A stretch of 64,000 bases of DNA from Plantibacter flavus (GCF_900177615.1 NZ_FXAP01000002.1:1-64000), one strand, 5' to 3'; shown: positions 42,528 to 52,073, numbered from the stretch's first letter. Program-made: numbers and translations. Notes: generated from the sequence alone by a model not told the origin.

Positions 42528-45395
42528 GTGAGCGGATCGGACGGGGCGAGCGGAACAGCCGCCGTCGACCCCGACGTCCGCATCCCGGATCCCGCGCCCC
42601 GGCACACGCCGCTGTGGACCGTCCTCTCCGCCTGGCTCCTGCGTGTCGAGCGATGGTTGCAGTCGCGTGGCGGTCCACGCCTGCGCAGGAACCTGTGGCA
42701 GCTCTGGGGGCTCGTCGCCGTCGGCGGGATCCTCCTCCTCGTCGGTCCGGTCATCAACCCGCCACTGACCCTCGACGACCTCACCGACGAGGCATCCGAC
42801 GTCACCGACACGTGGATCGCCCGCTCCTTCAGCGCCGACTACGGCGTGACCACCGATGAGGACGGCCGACTCGTCACCGACGTCGAGGAGCGCATCGACG
42901 CGTTCTTCCCGAAGGACCTCGACGACCGCACGATCGAACGCGTGCTCGCGACCGAGTACCAGGGGCACGCCCTCGACCCGTCGGGGATCACGGTGACGTT
43001 GGACGGCGTGAAGCAGGACGTCGACCGGGAGCGCGCGGCGGTCTTCCTCAGGCTCGTCGTCGACCCCGGCGAGCAGCTCACGGGCGACCACGAACTCGTC
43101 ATCCGGTACCGACTCTCCGATCTCGCCTACGTCGACGCCGACGCGGCGACCGGGCGACCCGTCGACCTCCTCCGCTGGGACGTCTTCGGGCCCGACCTGC
43201 AGCAGGCCGTGGCGAAACTCGACGTCCGGGTGACCATCCCACAGGAGCTCGACGACCGTCTCGTCCGGCAACCGCGCGGTTCCCTCGCCTGGACCCTCGT
43301 GGGTGCCGGGCAGTGGCTGACCCCGGAGCCGGACGCCCCACCGGGCGAGGTGGCCTACGCGTTCACGAGCGACGATGCGGCCCCACCGCACGCGCAGGCG
43401 CGGTTCACCATGCCGTTCGAGGCCGGCTCGATCACGATGCCGCCGCAGTCCTGGATCTTCTGGGTCCAGACCTTCGGACCCGTCCTGCCGATGCTCGTCC
43501 TCGCTGCGACGCTCCTGCTGTCGTTCGCGGCCCGTGCGGTCGCGTGGGGTGACGCCCGGGGACGGCCGTGGTACCTCGCCCAGTCGGAACCGCCTGAGGG
43601 CGTCACGCCCCGCACCGCGGCGCACCTCCTGCGGTCGCCCGCCACGATGGAGCTCGCCGAACGCCTGAAGGACGCCGCGATCAGCGGCACGAAGCAGCAG
43701 GCCAAGCGACAGGCGCGCCTGCTCGCGGCGGCGGGTGCCGCCAAGCGGGCCGGCCGTCTGGGCGACCGACACCGCGCCCTGCGTCGGTACCTGACCGGGC
43801 CGGAGCGTGCCGGTCAGGTGCGCGAGGGCCTGCGCCGGGTGCCGAAGGGATTCGTCCGCGACTGGTTCATCGCCGCACCGATCGCGCTGACCATCCTCCA
43901 GTGGGGCATCGTCCGGCAGCTCTCCCACCAGGCCGTGCTCGCGGTGGTGTGGTGGCCGCTCGCCTTCGTCGCCCTCTCGACCGTCTTCGCCGCCATCGTG
44001 CTCGCGATCGCCCTGACCGCCCGGCCGCTGACCCGCAAGGGTGCGCTCGTGAAGCAGCACCTGCTCGGCATCCGGGTGTTCGCCGAGCGGACGCAGCTGC
44101 TTGATCGCGCCACCCTGCGCGACCGCCTCCTGCCCTACGCCGTGCTCGGCGCTCCACCTCGGGCGACCGGCCGGCGGGTGGCGGCCCTGCTCGCGCCGGA
44201 GATCACGATGCCGGCGGCCGCGGCCGATCGCGCCTCGCGCGCCGACGGGTCGAGAGCGGGCTTCCTGACCGGACCGCGCATCGCCGTCCGGGTGCTCGCC
44301 GTGCTGCTCGTCGTCGGCGCGATCGTCGCCGTGAACGTCCTCCCGGCATCGTCGCTGGAGCCCGAGACACCCCGCTCCTACACGGGCGACATCCCCGGAT
44401 CGACCCTCGTCACGATCGCTGCAGCCGAGTTCGACGCACAGCTGACCCGGTCCGGCGGCGACGGTGCGCGACTGCGCGTGACCGAACGCCTCGGCGTCGA
44501 CTTCTCGAATGAGGGGGCGGTGCCCGGTCAGGTGGTCCGCGAGTGGCCCGCCGTCGTCGACGGCCAGGACCTGGGTCTCAGCGTCGACCGCGTGACGGTC
44601 GACGGCGAGGACGCGCCCTTCACGACGGAACACGAGGACGGTCGGCTGCTGCTCCGGACGACCTTCGACGACGTGCGGACGGGTCTGCACGACGTCGTGA
44701 TCCAGACGACCGCCACGAGGCCGGCCGTCGCCACGTCCGTCGGCGGTCGGGACGTCGACCGGGTCAGCTGGGTCGCACTCCTCGACGGCTGGTCGAACAG
44801 CGTGCCGTGGGACGACGACTCCCCACCCGAACCGTTCCGGCTCAGCTTCACCGCCGACGACGAGCTCCTCGACGACGCCGTCGACGCCGGGTGGACTCCC
44901 GCCGAGGCAGGGGCTTGGCGACCGGCGGCGACCGAAGGTGGTGCCGGTCGCTCGACGGCGACGCTCGACCTCGCGCCGGACGACGACGGCCGGTGGTCAC
45001 TCGACGTCCGTGGCGACGACCTCGGTGTCGTCCTCGACCTCCCGGCCGGGACGGTCGCCGGGGCCGACGCCGGTGCCGCCAGCTGGGCTCGGACGGCCGC
45101 CCTGGCGCCGGGGCTCTTCACGGTGGTCCTCGCCGGCATCGCCGTCCTCGGTTCCGTGATCGGCGCCCTCGGGTCGGCCCGGCGCCGGGCCCCGAAGCCG
45201 GGTCTGCTCCGCGATGCGGTGCGCTGGCTGACCCCGTCGGCCCTCGCCGCCGCAGTGATCCTGGGCATCTGGACCCTGAACGGCGTCGCGGGTGACGACC
45301 CGTTCGGCGACCTCGTCCTCGGCGGGCTGATCGCCGGCGTCGTGGCGGTCATCGCCTGGTACGGCGTCGTCATGTGGGCCAGGCCGCGCGCCTGA
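42528..45395 (+). CDS. Large DUF2207-type membrane protein
   Basis: A 955-residue protein that seems to contain two similar halves. Each has an extracytoplasmic beta-rich domain (about 75-310 and 640-830) flanked by membrane helices (around 57-75, 325-345, 450-500, 605-625, 850-880, 900-950). The YGVTTDEDGRLVTDVEERID start and TRFTM-like strands fit DUF2207, a predicted membrane family of unknown role. GTG 42528 was chosen. Confidence 0.75.
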   Translation: MSGSDGASGTAAVDPDVRIPDPAPRHTPLWTVLSAWLLRVERWLQSRGGPRLRRNLWQLWGLVAVGGILLLVGPVINPPLTLDDLTDEASDVTDTWIARSFSADYGVTTDEDGRLVTDVEERIDAFFPKDLDDRTIERVLATEYQGHALDPSGITVTLDGVKQDVDRERAAVFLRLVVDPGEQLTGDHELVIRYRLSDLAYVDADAATGRPVDLLRWDVFGPDLQQAVAKLDVRVTIPQELDDRLVRQPRGSLAWTLVGAGQWLTPEPDAPPGEVAYAFTSDDAAPPHAQARFTMPFEAGSITMPPQSWIFWVQTFGPVLPMLVLAATLLLSFAARAVAWGDARGRPWYLAQSEPPEGVTPRTAAHLLRSPATMELAERLKDAAISGTKQQAKRQARLLAAAGAAKRAGRLGDRHRALRRYLTGPERAGQVREGLRRVPKGFVRDWFIAAPIALTILQWGIVRQLSHQAVLAVVWWPLAFVALSTVFAAIVLAIALTARPLTRKGALVKQHLLGIRVFAERTQLLDRATLRDRLLPYAVLGAPPRATGRRVAALLAPEITMPAAAADRASRADGSRAGFLTGPRIAVRVLAVLLVVGAIVAVNVLPASSLEPETPRSYTGDIPGSTLVTIAAAEFDAQLTRSGGDGARLRVTERLGVDFSNEGAVPGQVVREWPAVVDGQDLGLSVDRVTVDGEDAPFTTEHEDGRLLLRTTFDDVRTGLHDVVIQTTATRPAVATSVGGRDVDRVSWVALLDGWSNSVPWDDDSPPEPFRLSFTADDELLDDAVDAGWTPAEAGAWRPAATEGGAGRSTATLDLAPDDDGRWSLDVRGDDLGVVLDLPAGTVAGADAGAASWARTAALAPGLFTVVLAGIAVLGSVIGALGSARRRAPKPGLLRDAVRWLTPSALAAAVILGIWTLNGVAGDDPFGDLVLGGLIAGVVAVIAWYGVVMWARPRA

Positions 45396-45457
45396 CCACC
45401 ACGACCCGCGCGACACGGCGGATCAGGCCCTGTCGGGTCAGGTAGCGTCGCGCCCGC

Positions 45458-45802
45458 TCATCGCGCAGGCCCGAGCGCCGCCGCCGACTCCTCCCCGGCC
45501 GATGCGCCCTTCAGCTCGACCAGGATGACGTGCGTCGGGGTCGTGCCGGTGTTCTCGCCGGAGTGCCGTTGCGCGGGCAACCAGACCGCGTTGCCGGCGT
45601 GGAGTCCCGTGTCGAACACCCGCTCGCCCGAGTGCAGTCGGCGCTGGAAGTCAGTCAGCGTGATCATCACGCTGTTCGGATGCCGGTGGGGCACGGTCTG
45701 CGTGCCCGGCGTGTCCTGGTAGTCCAGGACACGCACGAAGTCGTTCTCCCACAGGGTCGTGTAGTTGTCGGGATTGCTCACCGTCGGATCGTCGTTGATC
45801 AT
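45458..45802 (-). CDS. Cupin-domain protein
   Basis: A 114-residue single-domain cupin. Metal-binding motif 1 is VPHRHPNSVMITLTDFQRRL, and motif 2 is around NAVWLPAQRHSGENTG. The binding cargo is unknown. It is divergent from the phzF-like gene with 64 bp between the starts. Confidence 0.8.
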   Translation of the reverse strand: MINDDPTVSNPDNYTTLWENDFVRVLDYQDTPGTQTVPHRHPNSVMITLTDFQRRLHSGERVFDTGLHAGNAVWLPAQRHSGENTGTTPTHVILVELKGASAGEESAAALGPAR

Positions 45803-45866
45803 GGCTGAACGGTACGCCGCTCCGGCGCGCTGCGACACCGGTTTTTCGAGCGGGTAGCATCGTCGG

Positions 45867-46796
45867 ATGTCGAACGCCGCACCACCCGAGATCCTCCGCC
45901 TCACGGCCTTCGCCGCCGAGCCTAGCGGCGGTAATCCTGCAGGTGTCGTGCTCGACGCCTCGGCGCTGTCGGACGCCGAGATGCAGGCGATCGCCACCGA
46001 GGTCGCGTATCCCGAGACGGCGTTCGTCGTCGACCCGGGTGTCGATGGCGACGACCGCCACGTGCGCCTGCGCTACTTCTCCCCCGGTGCCGAGGTGCCG
46101 TTCTGTGGGCACGCGACCATCGCCACCGCCGTCGCCCTGGCTGAGCGCCGTGGCGTCGGACGCTTCACGCTGGAGACGAACGTCGGACCCCTCGTCGTCG
46201 AGACCGCGTCCGACGCAGACGCCGACGCCGGCACGAACGGCGGCACCGGCTCGATCACCGCGTCGTTCACGAGCGTCGAACCCACCGTGCGCGATCTCGA
46301 CGCCGGGGTGGCCGACCGCCTGCTGTCACTGCTCGGGCTCGAGCGTTCCGACCTCGACGACCGGTGGCCGCTCCGTGAGTCGTTCGCCGGCAACCGGCAC
46401 CCGGTCGTCGCGGTCCGGGAGCAGGCTGTGGTCGACGCCTTCACCTTCGACCCGACCGCCCTGCGCACGCTGATGGACGAGCAGGGCTGGGCTGGGACCG
46501 CGACGGTCGTGCACGATCACGGCTTCGACGACGCCGGCCACCTGCACGTCGAGGCTCGCAACCTCTTCCCGGTCGGAGCCATCACCGAGGATCCCGCGAC
46601 CGGCTCCGCAGCCGCCTCCCTCGGCGGCTACCTGCGGGCGCTCGGCCTCCTCACCCCTCCGGCTCGGATCCTCATCCGCCAGGGTCACCACGTCGGCGCA
46701 CCCAGTCTGCTGACGGTCGACGTCCCGGTCACCGGCGGCATCACCGTGACGGGGACGGCGCAGCCGATCGCGAGCTGCGACGAGTCGACGCGCTAG
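45867..46796 (+). CDS. PhzF-family epimerase/isomerase
   Basis: A 309-residue protein with the PhzF duplicated diaminopimelate-epimerase fold: FAAEPSGGNPAGVVLD, catalytic Glu in YPETAFV, PFCGHATIATAVAL, and the late motif EDPATGSAAASLGGYL. Isomerase of an unknown small molecule; there are no phenazine genes nearby. Confidence 0.85.
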   Translation: MSNAAPPEILRLTAFAAEPSGGNPAGVVLDASALSDAEMQAIATEVAYPETAFVVDPGVDGDDRHVRLRYFSPGAEVPFCGHATIATAVALAERRGVGRFTLETNVGPLVVETASDADADAGTNGGTGSITASFTSVEPTVRDLDAGVADRLLSLLGLERSDLDDRWPLRESFAGNRHPVVAVREQAVVDAFTFDPTALRTLMDEQGWAGTATVVHDHGFDDAGHLHVEARNLFPVGAITEDPATGSAAASLGGYLRALGLLTPPARILIRQGHHVGAPSLLTVDVPVTGGITVTGTAQPIASCDESTR

Positions 46797-46843
46797 CATC
46801 GAGCCGGTCGCGGTCGGGCGGCCACCCACTGGAGGGGATGGAC

Positions 46844-47287
46844 ATGTCCACAGGCAACGGGTCGAACCGGGGGCGCACCGCAGTCCTCGGTGTCATCGGC
46901 GCAGCAGTGCTCGGGTTCGCCCTCGCGGGATGCGCATCTGGAGCCGAGGGCGGCGCCGACGCCTCGACCACAGCGCCTGCCGCCGAGTCGGGCGACGCTG
47001 TCGGTGTCGTCGGCGTCTGGGGAGACCCCGACGCGCAGAACACCCCATCGCTGGTGTTCGCGGAGGACGGCAAGGTGACGGGGACCGACGGCTGCAACCG
47101 CCTCATGGGCTCGTGGACTGCCGACGGCGACACGGTCGAGTTCGCGCCGCTGGTGTCCACACGGATGGCCTGTGAGGGTGTCGACACCTGGTTGTCGGGC
47201 GGAGCGTCCGGCACCTGGACCGACACGAGCCTCGTCGTCCTCGACGAGAGCGGCACGGAGATCGGCACGCTCGAGCGCTCGGAGTGA
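46844..47287 (+). CDS. META-domain lipoprotein
   Basis: A 147-residue protein with a signal peptide ending in lipobox LAGC, a short linker, and a META/HslJ-like domain (VVGVWGDPDAQNTPSLVFAE, VTGTDGCNRLMGSW, VSTRMACEGVDTWL). Membrane-anchored on the outside; role unknown, possibly stress-related. ATG 46844 rather than 46838, because GGAGGGG abuts the earlier one. Confidence 0.8.
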   Translation: MSTGNGSNRGRTAVLGVIGAAVLGFALAGCASGAEGGADASTTAPAAESGDAVGVVGVWGDPDAQNTPSLVFAEDGKVTGTDGCNRLMGSWTADGDTVEFAPLVSTRMACEGVDTWLSGGASGTWTDTSLVVLDESGTEIGTLERSE

Positions 47288-47332
47288 GCGAGCCCCCGGT
47301 GCTCGGGCCAGGTGGCGTCCAGAGCGGGTGGA

Positions 47333-48094
47333 TCATCGCGTGAACGTGACGATCGGGTGCCCTCGGCGGGGGTCCAGCATCACCTCGGCCACCACGCCGT
47401 AGACGTCCGCGATCAGCGCAGCAGTCAGTACCTCGCTCGGTGCCCCCGCAGCGACAACCCGACCGGCCCGCAGCACGACGACCGTGTCGCAGTACATCGC
47501 GGCGAGGTTGAGGTCGTGGATGGCGATCACGGTCGTGACCGGGAGCGCGCAGACGAGGTCGAGCAGTTCCAGCTGGTGTCGGATGTCGAGGTGGTTGGTC
47601 GGTTCGTCAAGGAGGAGCTCACGTGGCTCCTGCGCGAGCGCGCGCGCGATCTGTGCCCGCTGGCGTTCGCCTCCGGAGAGGGTGTGCCAGAGGCGGGCGG
47701 CCTGGTCGAGCAGGCCCACGTGGGCGAGCGCGCGGTCGACGGCGGTCTCGTCGGCCGCGGTGTCACCGGCGAGCCCCGAGCGGTGCGGGATCCGGCCGAG
47801 TCGCACGATGTCGCGCACCGTGATGTCGACGTCGGTGTCGGCATGCTGGGTCACCGAGGCGACCGAACGCGCGATGAGCCGCCGACCGACCGACGCCAGG
47901 TCGACGCCGTCGAGCGTCACGAGTCCGGCGGTCGGCTTCACGAGTCCGTGGAGCACCCGCAGGAGCGACGACTTCCCCGACCCGTTCGGACCGAGGAGAC
48001 CGACGGTCTGTCCCGGTTCGGGGTGCAGCGTCACGCCGTCGACGACGAGCGCACCGCCGCGGTTCCAGGACACGTGCTCGGCGTGGAGTGTCAT
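47333..48094 (-). CDS. FecE-type ATPase of an iron-siderophore ABC importer
   Basis: A 253-residue ABC ATPase: Walker A GPNGSGKSS, signature LSGGERQRAQIARALA, Walker B ELLLDEPTNHLD and switch His in IAIHDLNLA. Third gene of the importer after the binding protein and permease. Expected to energise uptake of ferric siderophore or a related chelate. Confidence 0.85.
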   Translation of the reverse strand: MTLHAEHVSWNRGGALVVDGVTLHPEPGQTVGLLGPNGSGKSSLLRVLHGLVKPTAGLVTLDGVDLASVGRRLIARSVASVTQHADTDVDITVRDIVRLGRIPHRSGLAGDTAADETAVDRALAHVGLLDQAARLWHTLSGGERQRAQIARALAQEPRELLLDEPTNHLDIRHQLELLDLVCALPVTTVIAIHDLNLAAMYCDTVVVLRAGRVVAAGAPSEVLTAALIADVYGVVAEVMLDPRRGHPIVTFTR

Positions 48095-48149
48095 GCCTGC
48101 CTCCCGCCCGTCATGACCTGCTTCTGTCGCGCCGCCGCACCACAACACC

Positions 48150-49262
48150 TCATGCGCGCCTCCGTCTCCGCGCCAGCAGGCCGATGAAGACCGGCACCCC
48201 GACGAGCGCGGTCCCGACGCCGACCGGTAGCGGCGTCGGCGAGAACGCGACGCGCGAGCCGGCATCGACCCAGACCATGAAGATCGCACCGATGATCGCC
48301 GTGGCCGGGATGAGGCGACCGTGACGGGGTCCGACGAGCAGGCGGGCGGCGTGGGGCAGCACGAGTCCGACGAAGCCGATCGCCCCCGCGACGCTCACCA
48401 GCGTCGCCGTGATGAGTGCCGTCGCGATGAGCAGGATCGCCCGCGTCCTCGCGACGTGGATCCCGAGCGATGCCGCGACGTCCTCACCGAAGGCGAAGGC
48501 GTCGAGCGCATGGGCGTACCGGAGGCACAGGATCGAACCGGCGACGACGACGATCGCACAGAGCGCGACATCGTCCCAGCGCACGCCCTCGAGTGAGCCG
48601 AGCAGCCAGAACATCACGCCGCGCGTCTCGTCCGAGTCAGCGAACGCGAAGATGATCAGCGAGGTCAGTGCGGAGAAGAGTTGTGTGCTGGCGACGCCCG
48701 CCAGCACGACCCGGTCGGTCCCGCCGCCCGACAGGCGGGAGAGCAGGAGCACGAGTCCGAAGGCGACGAGCGCGCCGATGAACGCGCCGCCGGAGAGGCC
48801 GATCGACGCCCCGCCGAGTCCGAGGATCCCGATCGCGACGGCCCCGGTCGACGCCCCGGAGGAGATGCCGAGGATGAAGGGGTCGGCCAGCGGGTTGCGG
48901 AGGAGCGACTGCATGATGACGCCGCAGAGCCCGAGCCCGGCACCGCAGGCTGCAGCGACGAAAGCCCGTGGCAGGCGTTCCTCCCACACGATCGCGTCCT
49001 TCGACAGCTTCACCGGGATGTCGGTGAAGCCGAGGTGGTTCGCGACGATGTCCCGCACGTTCACGAGCAGGATGTCCGCAGGCCCGAGCGTGATCGCCAC
49101 GCCGACCGAGACGAGGAGGAGGACCACGCCGGCGACGACGAGCAGGCCGGTGATCGTCGCGCGGCGTGCGCGTGAGGCGGGTCGCCGCGTCGTTTCGCTG
49201 GCCGTCACCGTGTCGCCGCTCGTCACCGGTTCGCCGCTCGTCACCGTGTCGCCGCTCGTCAC
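48150..49262 (-). CDS. FecCD-type permease of the iron-siderophore ABC importer
   Basis: A 370-residue protein with about nine to ten membrane helices and FecCD signatures (LPRAFVAAACGAGLGLCGVIMQ, NPLADPFILGISSGAS, GFVGLVLPHAARLL). The N-terminal 25 residues derive from an 18-bp tandem repeat. The start is uncertain: GTG 49262 (GGAG just upstream) is used because ATG 49304 would overlap the binding-protein gene by 31 bp. A single permease subunit probably acts as a homodimer. Confidence 0.8.
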   Translation of the reverse strand: MTSGDTVTSGEPVTSGDTVTASETTRRPASRARRATITGLLVVAGVVLLLVSVGVAITLGPADILLVNVRDIVANHLGFTDIPVKLSKDAIVWEERLPRAFVAAACGAGLGLCGVIMQSLLRNPLADPFILGISSGASTGAVAIGILGLGGASIGLSGGAFIGALVAFGLVLLLSRLSGGGTDRVVLAGVASTQLFSALTSLIIFAFADSDETRGVMFWLLGSLEGVRWDDVALCAIVVVAGSILCLRYAHALDAFAFGEDVAASLGIHVARTRAILLIATALITATLVSVAGAIGFVGLVLPHAARLLVGPRHGRLIPATAIIGAIFMVWVDAGSRVAFSPTPLPVGVGTALVGVPVFIGLLARRRRRA

Positions 49263-49275
49263 TGTCTCCGGGTTC
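49204..49275. repeat. 18-bp tandem repeat inside the permease start region
   Basis: GTCACCGTGTCGCCGCTC at 49204, 49222 and 49240, followed by a degenerate fourth copy to 49275. On the coding strand it encodes a repeated GTG-ACG-AGC (V/M-T-S) pattern and thus several in-frame GTG codons that could act as starts. Confidence 0.75.
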
Positions 49276-50317
49276 AGAGCTCGTCCTCGTGCTCGACCCA
49301 CCACGCCTTGATCTTCTCGAGACCGTCGACGAAGCGGATGGAGGGGTTCAGCTCGGCGCCGTGCAGGGCGATGTAGCGCTGGTTGCGCACGGCGTCCATG
49401 GTCTTCGTCAGCGGATCGGACTCCAGGAACGCGACCTTGTCGTCGAGGCGGTCGCCGGGGAACCGGTCGCGCTGCAGGTCGCCGAGGACGAGGACCTGTG
49501 GGTCGCGGTCGACGAGGTCCTCCCAGGTGGTGGCCGGCCAGTCGTCCTCGAGCTCGCCGAAGACGTTGTCGAGCCCGGTGGTCGAGGCGAGCAGCGCGGC
49601 GGATCCGAGCCCACCGCCGATGTACGGCGTCTTCGTGTCGGCGAACCAGAACGCGACGGTCGTGCCGTCGAAGTCGACACCCTCGGTCGCCTTCGCAGCA
49701 CGACCCTGCAGCTCGGCGATGAGCGCGGCAGCACGGTCGGAGACGTCGAAGACCTCGCCCATCTCGGTGATCTCCTGGTAGAGCGCGTCGATGGTGAGCG
49801 GCGTCGTGCGCGTCCCGCCGCCGTTGATGCTCGTTCCGTCGTCGCAGTCGGTGGGCGAGAGGTAGCTGGCGACACCGGTCTCGGCGAAGCGCTCGCGTGG
49901 TGCGACGCCGCCCTCGTTGAAGTGGCGGCCGAAGGACGCGGTGACGAAGTCGGGGTCGGCTCCGAGGACGACCTCGTAGGTGGGGGCGTTGTCGGCCAGG
50001 CGCGGGACGTCGGCGTTCGCGTCGGCCAGGGAGTCGAGGACGGGGTCCGTCCAGGAGGCGGTGCCGACGATGCGGTCCTCGAGACCGAGCGACAGCAGGA
50101 TCTCGGTCGAGTTCTGGTCGAGGGAGACGACCCGCTGTGGCACGGCGTCGATCGTGACCTCGGTGCCGCAGTTGTCGAGCGTGAGCGGGTAGTCGGTCGC
50201 GCCCTGCCCGGCGGCGGCGGTCGATGCGGGCTCCACCGCTTCGGACGCGCCGCAGGCGGACAGTCCGACGGCGACCGCCGCGGCGAGGACGAGGCTGATG
50301 GCGGCGCGCTGGTGCAC
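49274..50317 (-). CDS. Siderophore-binding lipoprotein of the ABC importer
   Basis: A 347-residue FecB/TroA-like binding protein with a lipoprotein signal (AVGLSACGAS), then PQRVVSLDQNSTEILLSLGL and a C-terminal lobe (IRFVDGLEKIKAWWVEHEDEL). Start GTG 50317. A DtxR-type iron box lies 34 bp upstream, so expression should rise under iron limitation. Confidence 0.85.
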   Translation of the reverse strand: MHQRAAISLVLAAAVAVGLSACGASEAVEPASTAAAGQGATDYPLTLDNCGTEVTIDAVPQRVVSLDQNSTEILLSLGLEDRIVGTASWTDPVLDSLADANADVPRLADNAPTYEVVLGADPDFVTASFGRHFNEGGVAPRERFAETGVASYLSPTDCDDGTSINGGGTRTTPLTIDALYQEITEMGEVFDVSDRAAALIAELQGRAAKATEGVDFDGTTVAFWFADTKTPYIGGGLGSAALLASTTGLDNVFGELEDDWPATTWEDLVDRDPQVLVLGDLQRDRFPGDRLDDKVAFLESDPLTKTMDAVRNQRYIALHGAELNPSIRFVDGLEKIKAWWVEHEDEL

Positions 50318-50350
50318 GTCGTCTCCTTCATTCGAGGGGGTGGGACCTAG

Positions 50351-50369
50351 GAAGGATAGCCTTACCTGA
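50351..50369 (-). promoter_or_regulatory. DtxR/IdeR-type iron box
   Basis: On the minus strand TCAGGTAAGGCTATCCTTC. It agrees with the DtxR consensus TTAGGTTAGGCTAACCTAA at 14 of 19 positions, including the central GGCTA. It is located directly before the siderophore importer operon. Confidence 0.7.
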
Positions 50370-50496
50370 CTAGATGATGCGAATCGGGCGAGCACGGCTC
50401 TCGCGCGTCATGGTCGGTCCAACACGTACGTGAGGTCAAGCATGGGCTTGGGCTCCCGCTTTCGGACACGGCCCGAGCACCCGGTAGCCTGACGCG

Positions 50497-50748
50497 ATGG
50501 ACTCTCTGATCCAGCAACGGCTCGCGTTCGAGCGTGATCGCACGTTCGGGTGGCTCGCCGTCGTCTTCGGGGCGTTGTTCTTCGCGTGGGGTGCGTGGAT
50601 GGCCTGGAGTGGAACTCCGACGTACTTGTTCGGCGCTGCGGCGTGCGCCGTAGGGATCGTGCTCGGCGTACAGCGCATTCGACGATCCGGCAGGACGCGG
50701 GAAGTGTTCGAGCGTGAGCACGGGAAACACGCTGGCGTCCGGAGCTGA
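50497..50748 (+). CDS. Small two-helix membrane protein
   Basis: An 83-residue protein with two hydrophobic helices (FGWLAVVFGALFFAWGAWM and YLFGAAACAVGIVLGV) between charged ends. No family recognised. It marks the last core-like gene before the second accessory segment. Confidence 0.6.
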   Translation: MDSLIQQRLAFERDRTFGWLAVVFGALFFAWGAWMAWSGTPTYLFGAAACAVGIVLGVQRIRRSGRTREVFEREHGKHAGVRS

Positions 50749-51310
50749 GATTCGCTCGACTGGAACGAGATGTGCCTGTCGTGCCGAAGTCCTGAAGGGC
50801 GATGTGTGCGCGGACGAGACCTCCGGAGGCAAGACCGTGGTCGAACGTCCTGGAGTCACGAAAGGGTTCACGTGGGTGGAGGCCGTCGACACCGCGGACG
50901 ATGACTTCATGGTTGCGTCAGATGTGGCCCACAACTACACCGCTCCCGCATGGGTGCTCGACGAGTTGTCCACACGTGAAGGCCTCCACGAGATCGCTGC
51001 CACGAACCCGAACGCTCGGCCCGAACTCAAAGACCAAGCCCCCATCGGTTCGTTCAGTCGGAACTCGATCGAACGGTACCTCGAGCAACGCAACGCCTCG
51101 CTCACTGATCGACGCAAACTCGCTACCTTGTACGAGCACGGCGTTCATGCCGGCGGCCCGCTCCTCGGGACAGTCTGGGCCTTGATTCTTGGACAATCCA
51201 TTTCCTCAGAAGAGGAATACCAGCATCCGGCCCAGCGGCGTGAGTCATCGAGCACATCTGAGAGCACCTCAAGAAGTAACAGGTTTAGGAGACACATGGC
51301 TCCTCGGTGA
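50714..51310 (+). pseudogene. Chimeric reading frame: recombinase fragment fused to a repeat-protein segment
   Basis: Residues 28-62 (VLKGDVCADETSGGKTVVER and following) clearly match residues 28-61 of the serine recombinase at 51434 (VQKRDVFADVTSGSKTAIER), but the catalytic serine region before it and the resolvase core after it are missing. From about residue 65 the frame continues into SDVAHNYTAPAWVLDELST ... AATNPNARPELKDQ, which resembles variant leucine-rich repeats. The whole frame is open. It could be an expressed chimera or a decayed junction; I treat it as a remnant. Confidence 0.5.
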
Positions 51311-51359
51311 TCCAGGCCGACTCGGGCGCGAAAGTCTGCGGATCTCACAACCGGAAACC

Positions 51360-51423
51360 TGTCTCGTAAACTCGTCTCACGCGGTTGCGTGTCTCAATGG
51401 GCTTCACGCGGTTTTCTGAGACA
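51360..51423. promoter_or_regulatory. res-like recombination/operator site upstream of the serine recombinase
   Basis: TGTCTC at 51360 and an inverted pair TGTCTCA (51390-51396) / TGAGACA (51417-51423) enclosing direct copies of TCACGCGGTT (about 51377 and 51404). It ends 10 bp before the recombinase ATG. Resolvases bind sets of such short inverted sites and autoregulate from them. Confidence 0.5.
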
Positions 51424-51433
51424 TGCTGGTGCG

Positions 51434-52027
51434 ATGAGGCAGATCGGGTACACCAGAGTGAGCACCGCGAGCCAGGACGCGCAGTTGCAGCTCGACGCAC
51501 TCATCGACGCCGGCGTCCAGAAACGCGATGTATTCGCTGATGTGACCTCTGGCAGCAAAACCGCGATCGAGCGGCCTGGGATGACGAAGCTGCTCGAGTA
51601 CGCCGAGACCGGAGACACCGTGATCGTGTGGCGCATCGACCGACTAGGGCGTTCCCTCATCGATGTCCTCAACACTGTTGAGCTCCTACGCGGCCGCGGG
51701 GTCCATGTGCGATCGCTCTCGGATGGGATCGACCCTGCGACGTCGACGGGCCGGTTGATGCTGCACATGCTCGCCACCCTGGCCGAATACGAGCGCGAGC
51801 TCATCGTCGAACGCGTCAACGCCGGCATCGCCGCGGCACGTGAGTCGGGCACGCGATTCGGGCGTCCGCGGGTGAACCCCGCCATCATCGCCGAGAAGCT
51901 CGCCCTCGTCGCCGAAGCCCGCAGCCGCGGCCGAACCGCCGCGGAGGCAGCGGCACTCGTTGGCTGGAGCAGAGCAACGCTCTACCGCCACCAGGCCGAT
52001 GCTAAGAGCAAAGCTTCCTCATTCTGA
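51434..52027 (+). CDS. Serine recombinase (resolvase/invertase family)
   Basis: A 197-residue protein. The catalytic domain has the nucleophile S10 (IGYTRVSTASQD), the Arg-rich IDRLGRSLIDVL segment and the E-helix LATLAEYERELIVERVNAGIAA. The C-terminal HTH (GRTAAEAAALVGWSRATLYRHQ) has the resolvase layout. ATG 51434 is used. It is probably a transposon or plasmid resolvase or DNA invertase, and its own res-like site lies immediately upstream. Transposase genes are absent nearby. Confidence 0.9.
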   Translation: MRQIGYTRVSTASQDAQLQLDALIDAGVQKRDVFADVTSGSKTAIERPGMTKLLEYAETGDTVIVWRIDRLGRSLIDVLNTVELLRGRGVHVRSLSDGIDPATSTGRLMLHMLATLAEYERELIVERVNAGIAAARESGTRFGRPRVNPAIIAEKLALVAEARSRGRTAAEAAALVGWSRATLYRHQADAKSKASSF

Positions 52028-52073
52028 TGGCCTGAGCACATCGGCGTTGCCGACAAGTTGTGAACGCTCGACG

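Noticed and set aside
39800-42811. 1003-residue minus-strand open frame across the permease and repeat array
   Set aside because: Only its last 292 residues, the nitrilase gene, are real. The upstream part is antisense to the NCS1 permease and reads as low-complexity Asp/Arg/Glu typical of high-GC shadow frames.
42390-44690. 766-residue minus-strand open frame
   Set aside because: Antisense to the DUF2207 gene, dominated by charged low-complexity sequence, and its start lies within the complementary coding frame. No domain visible.
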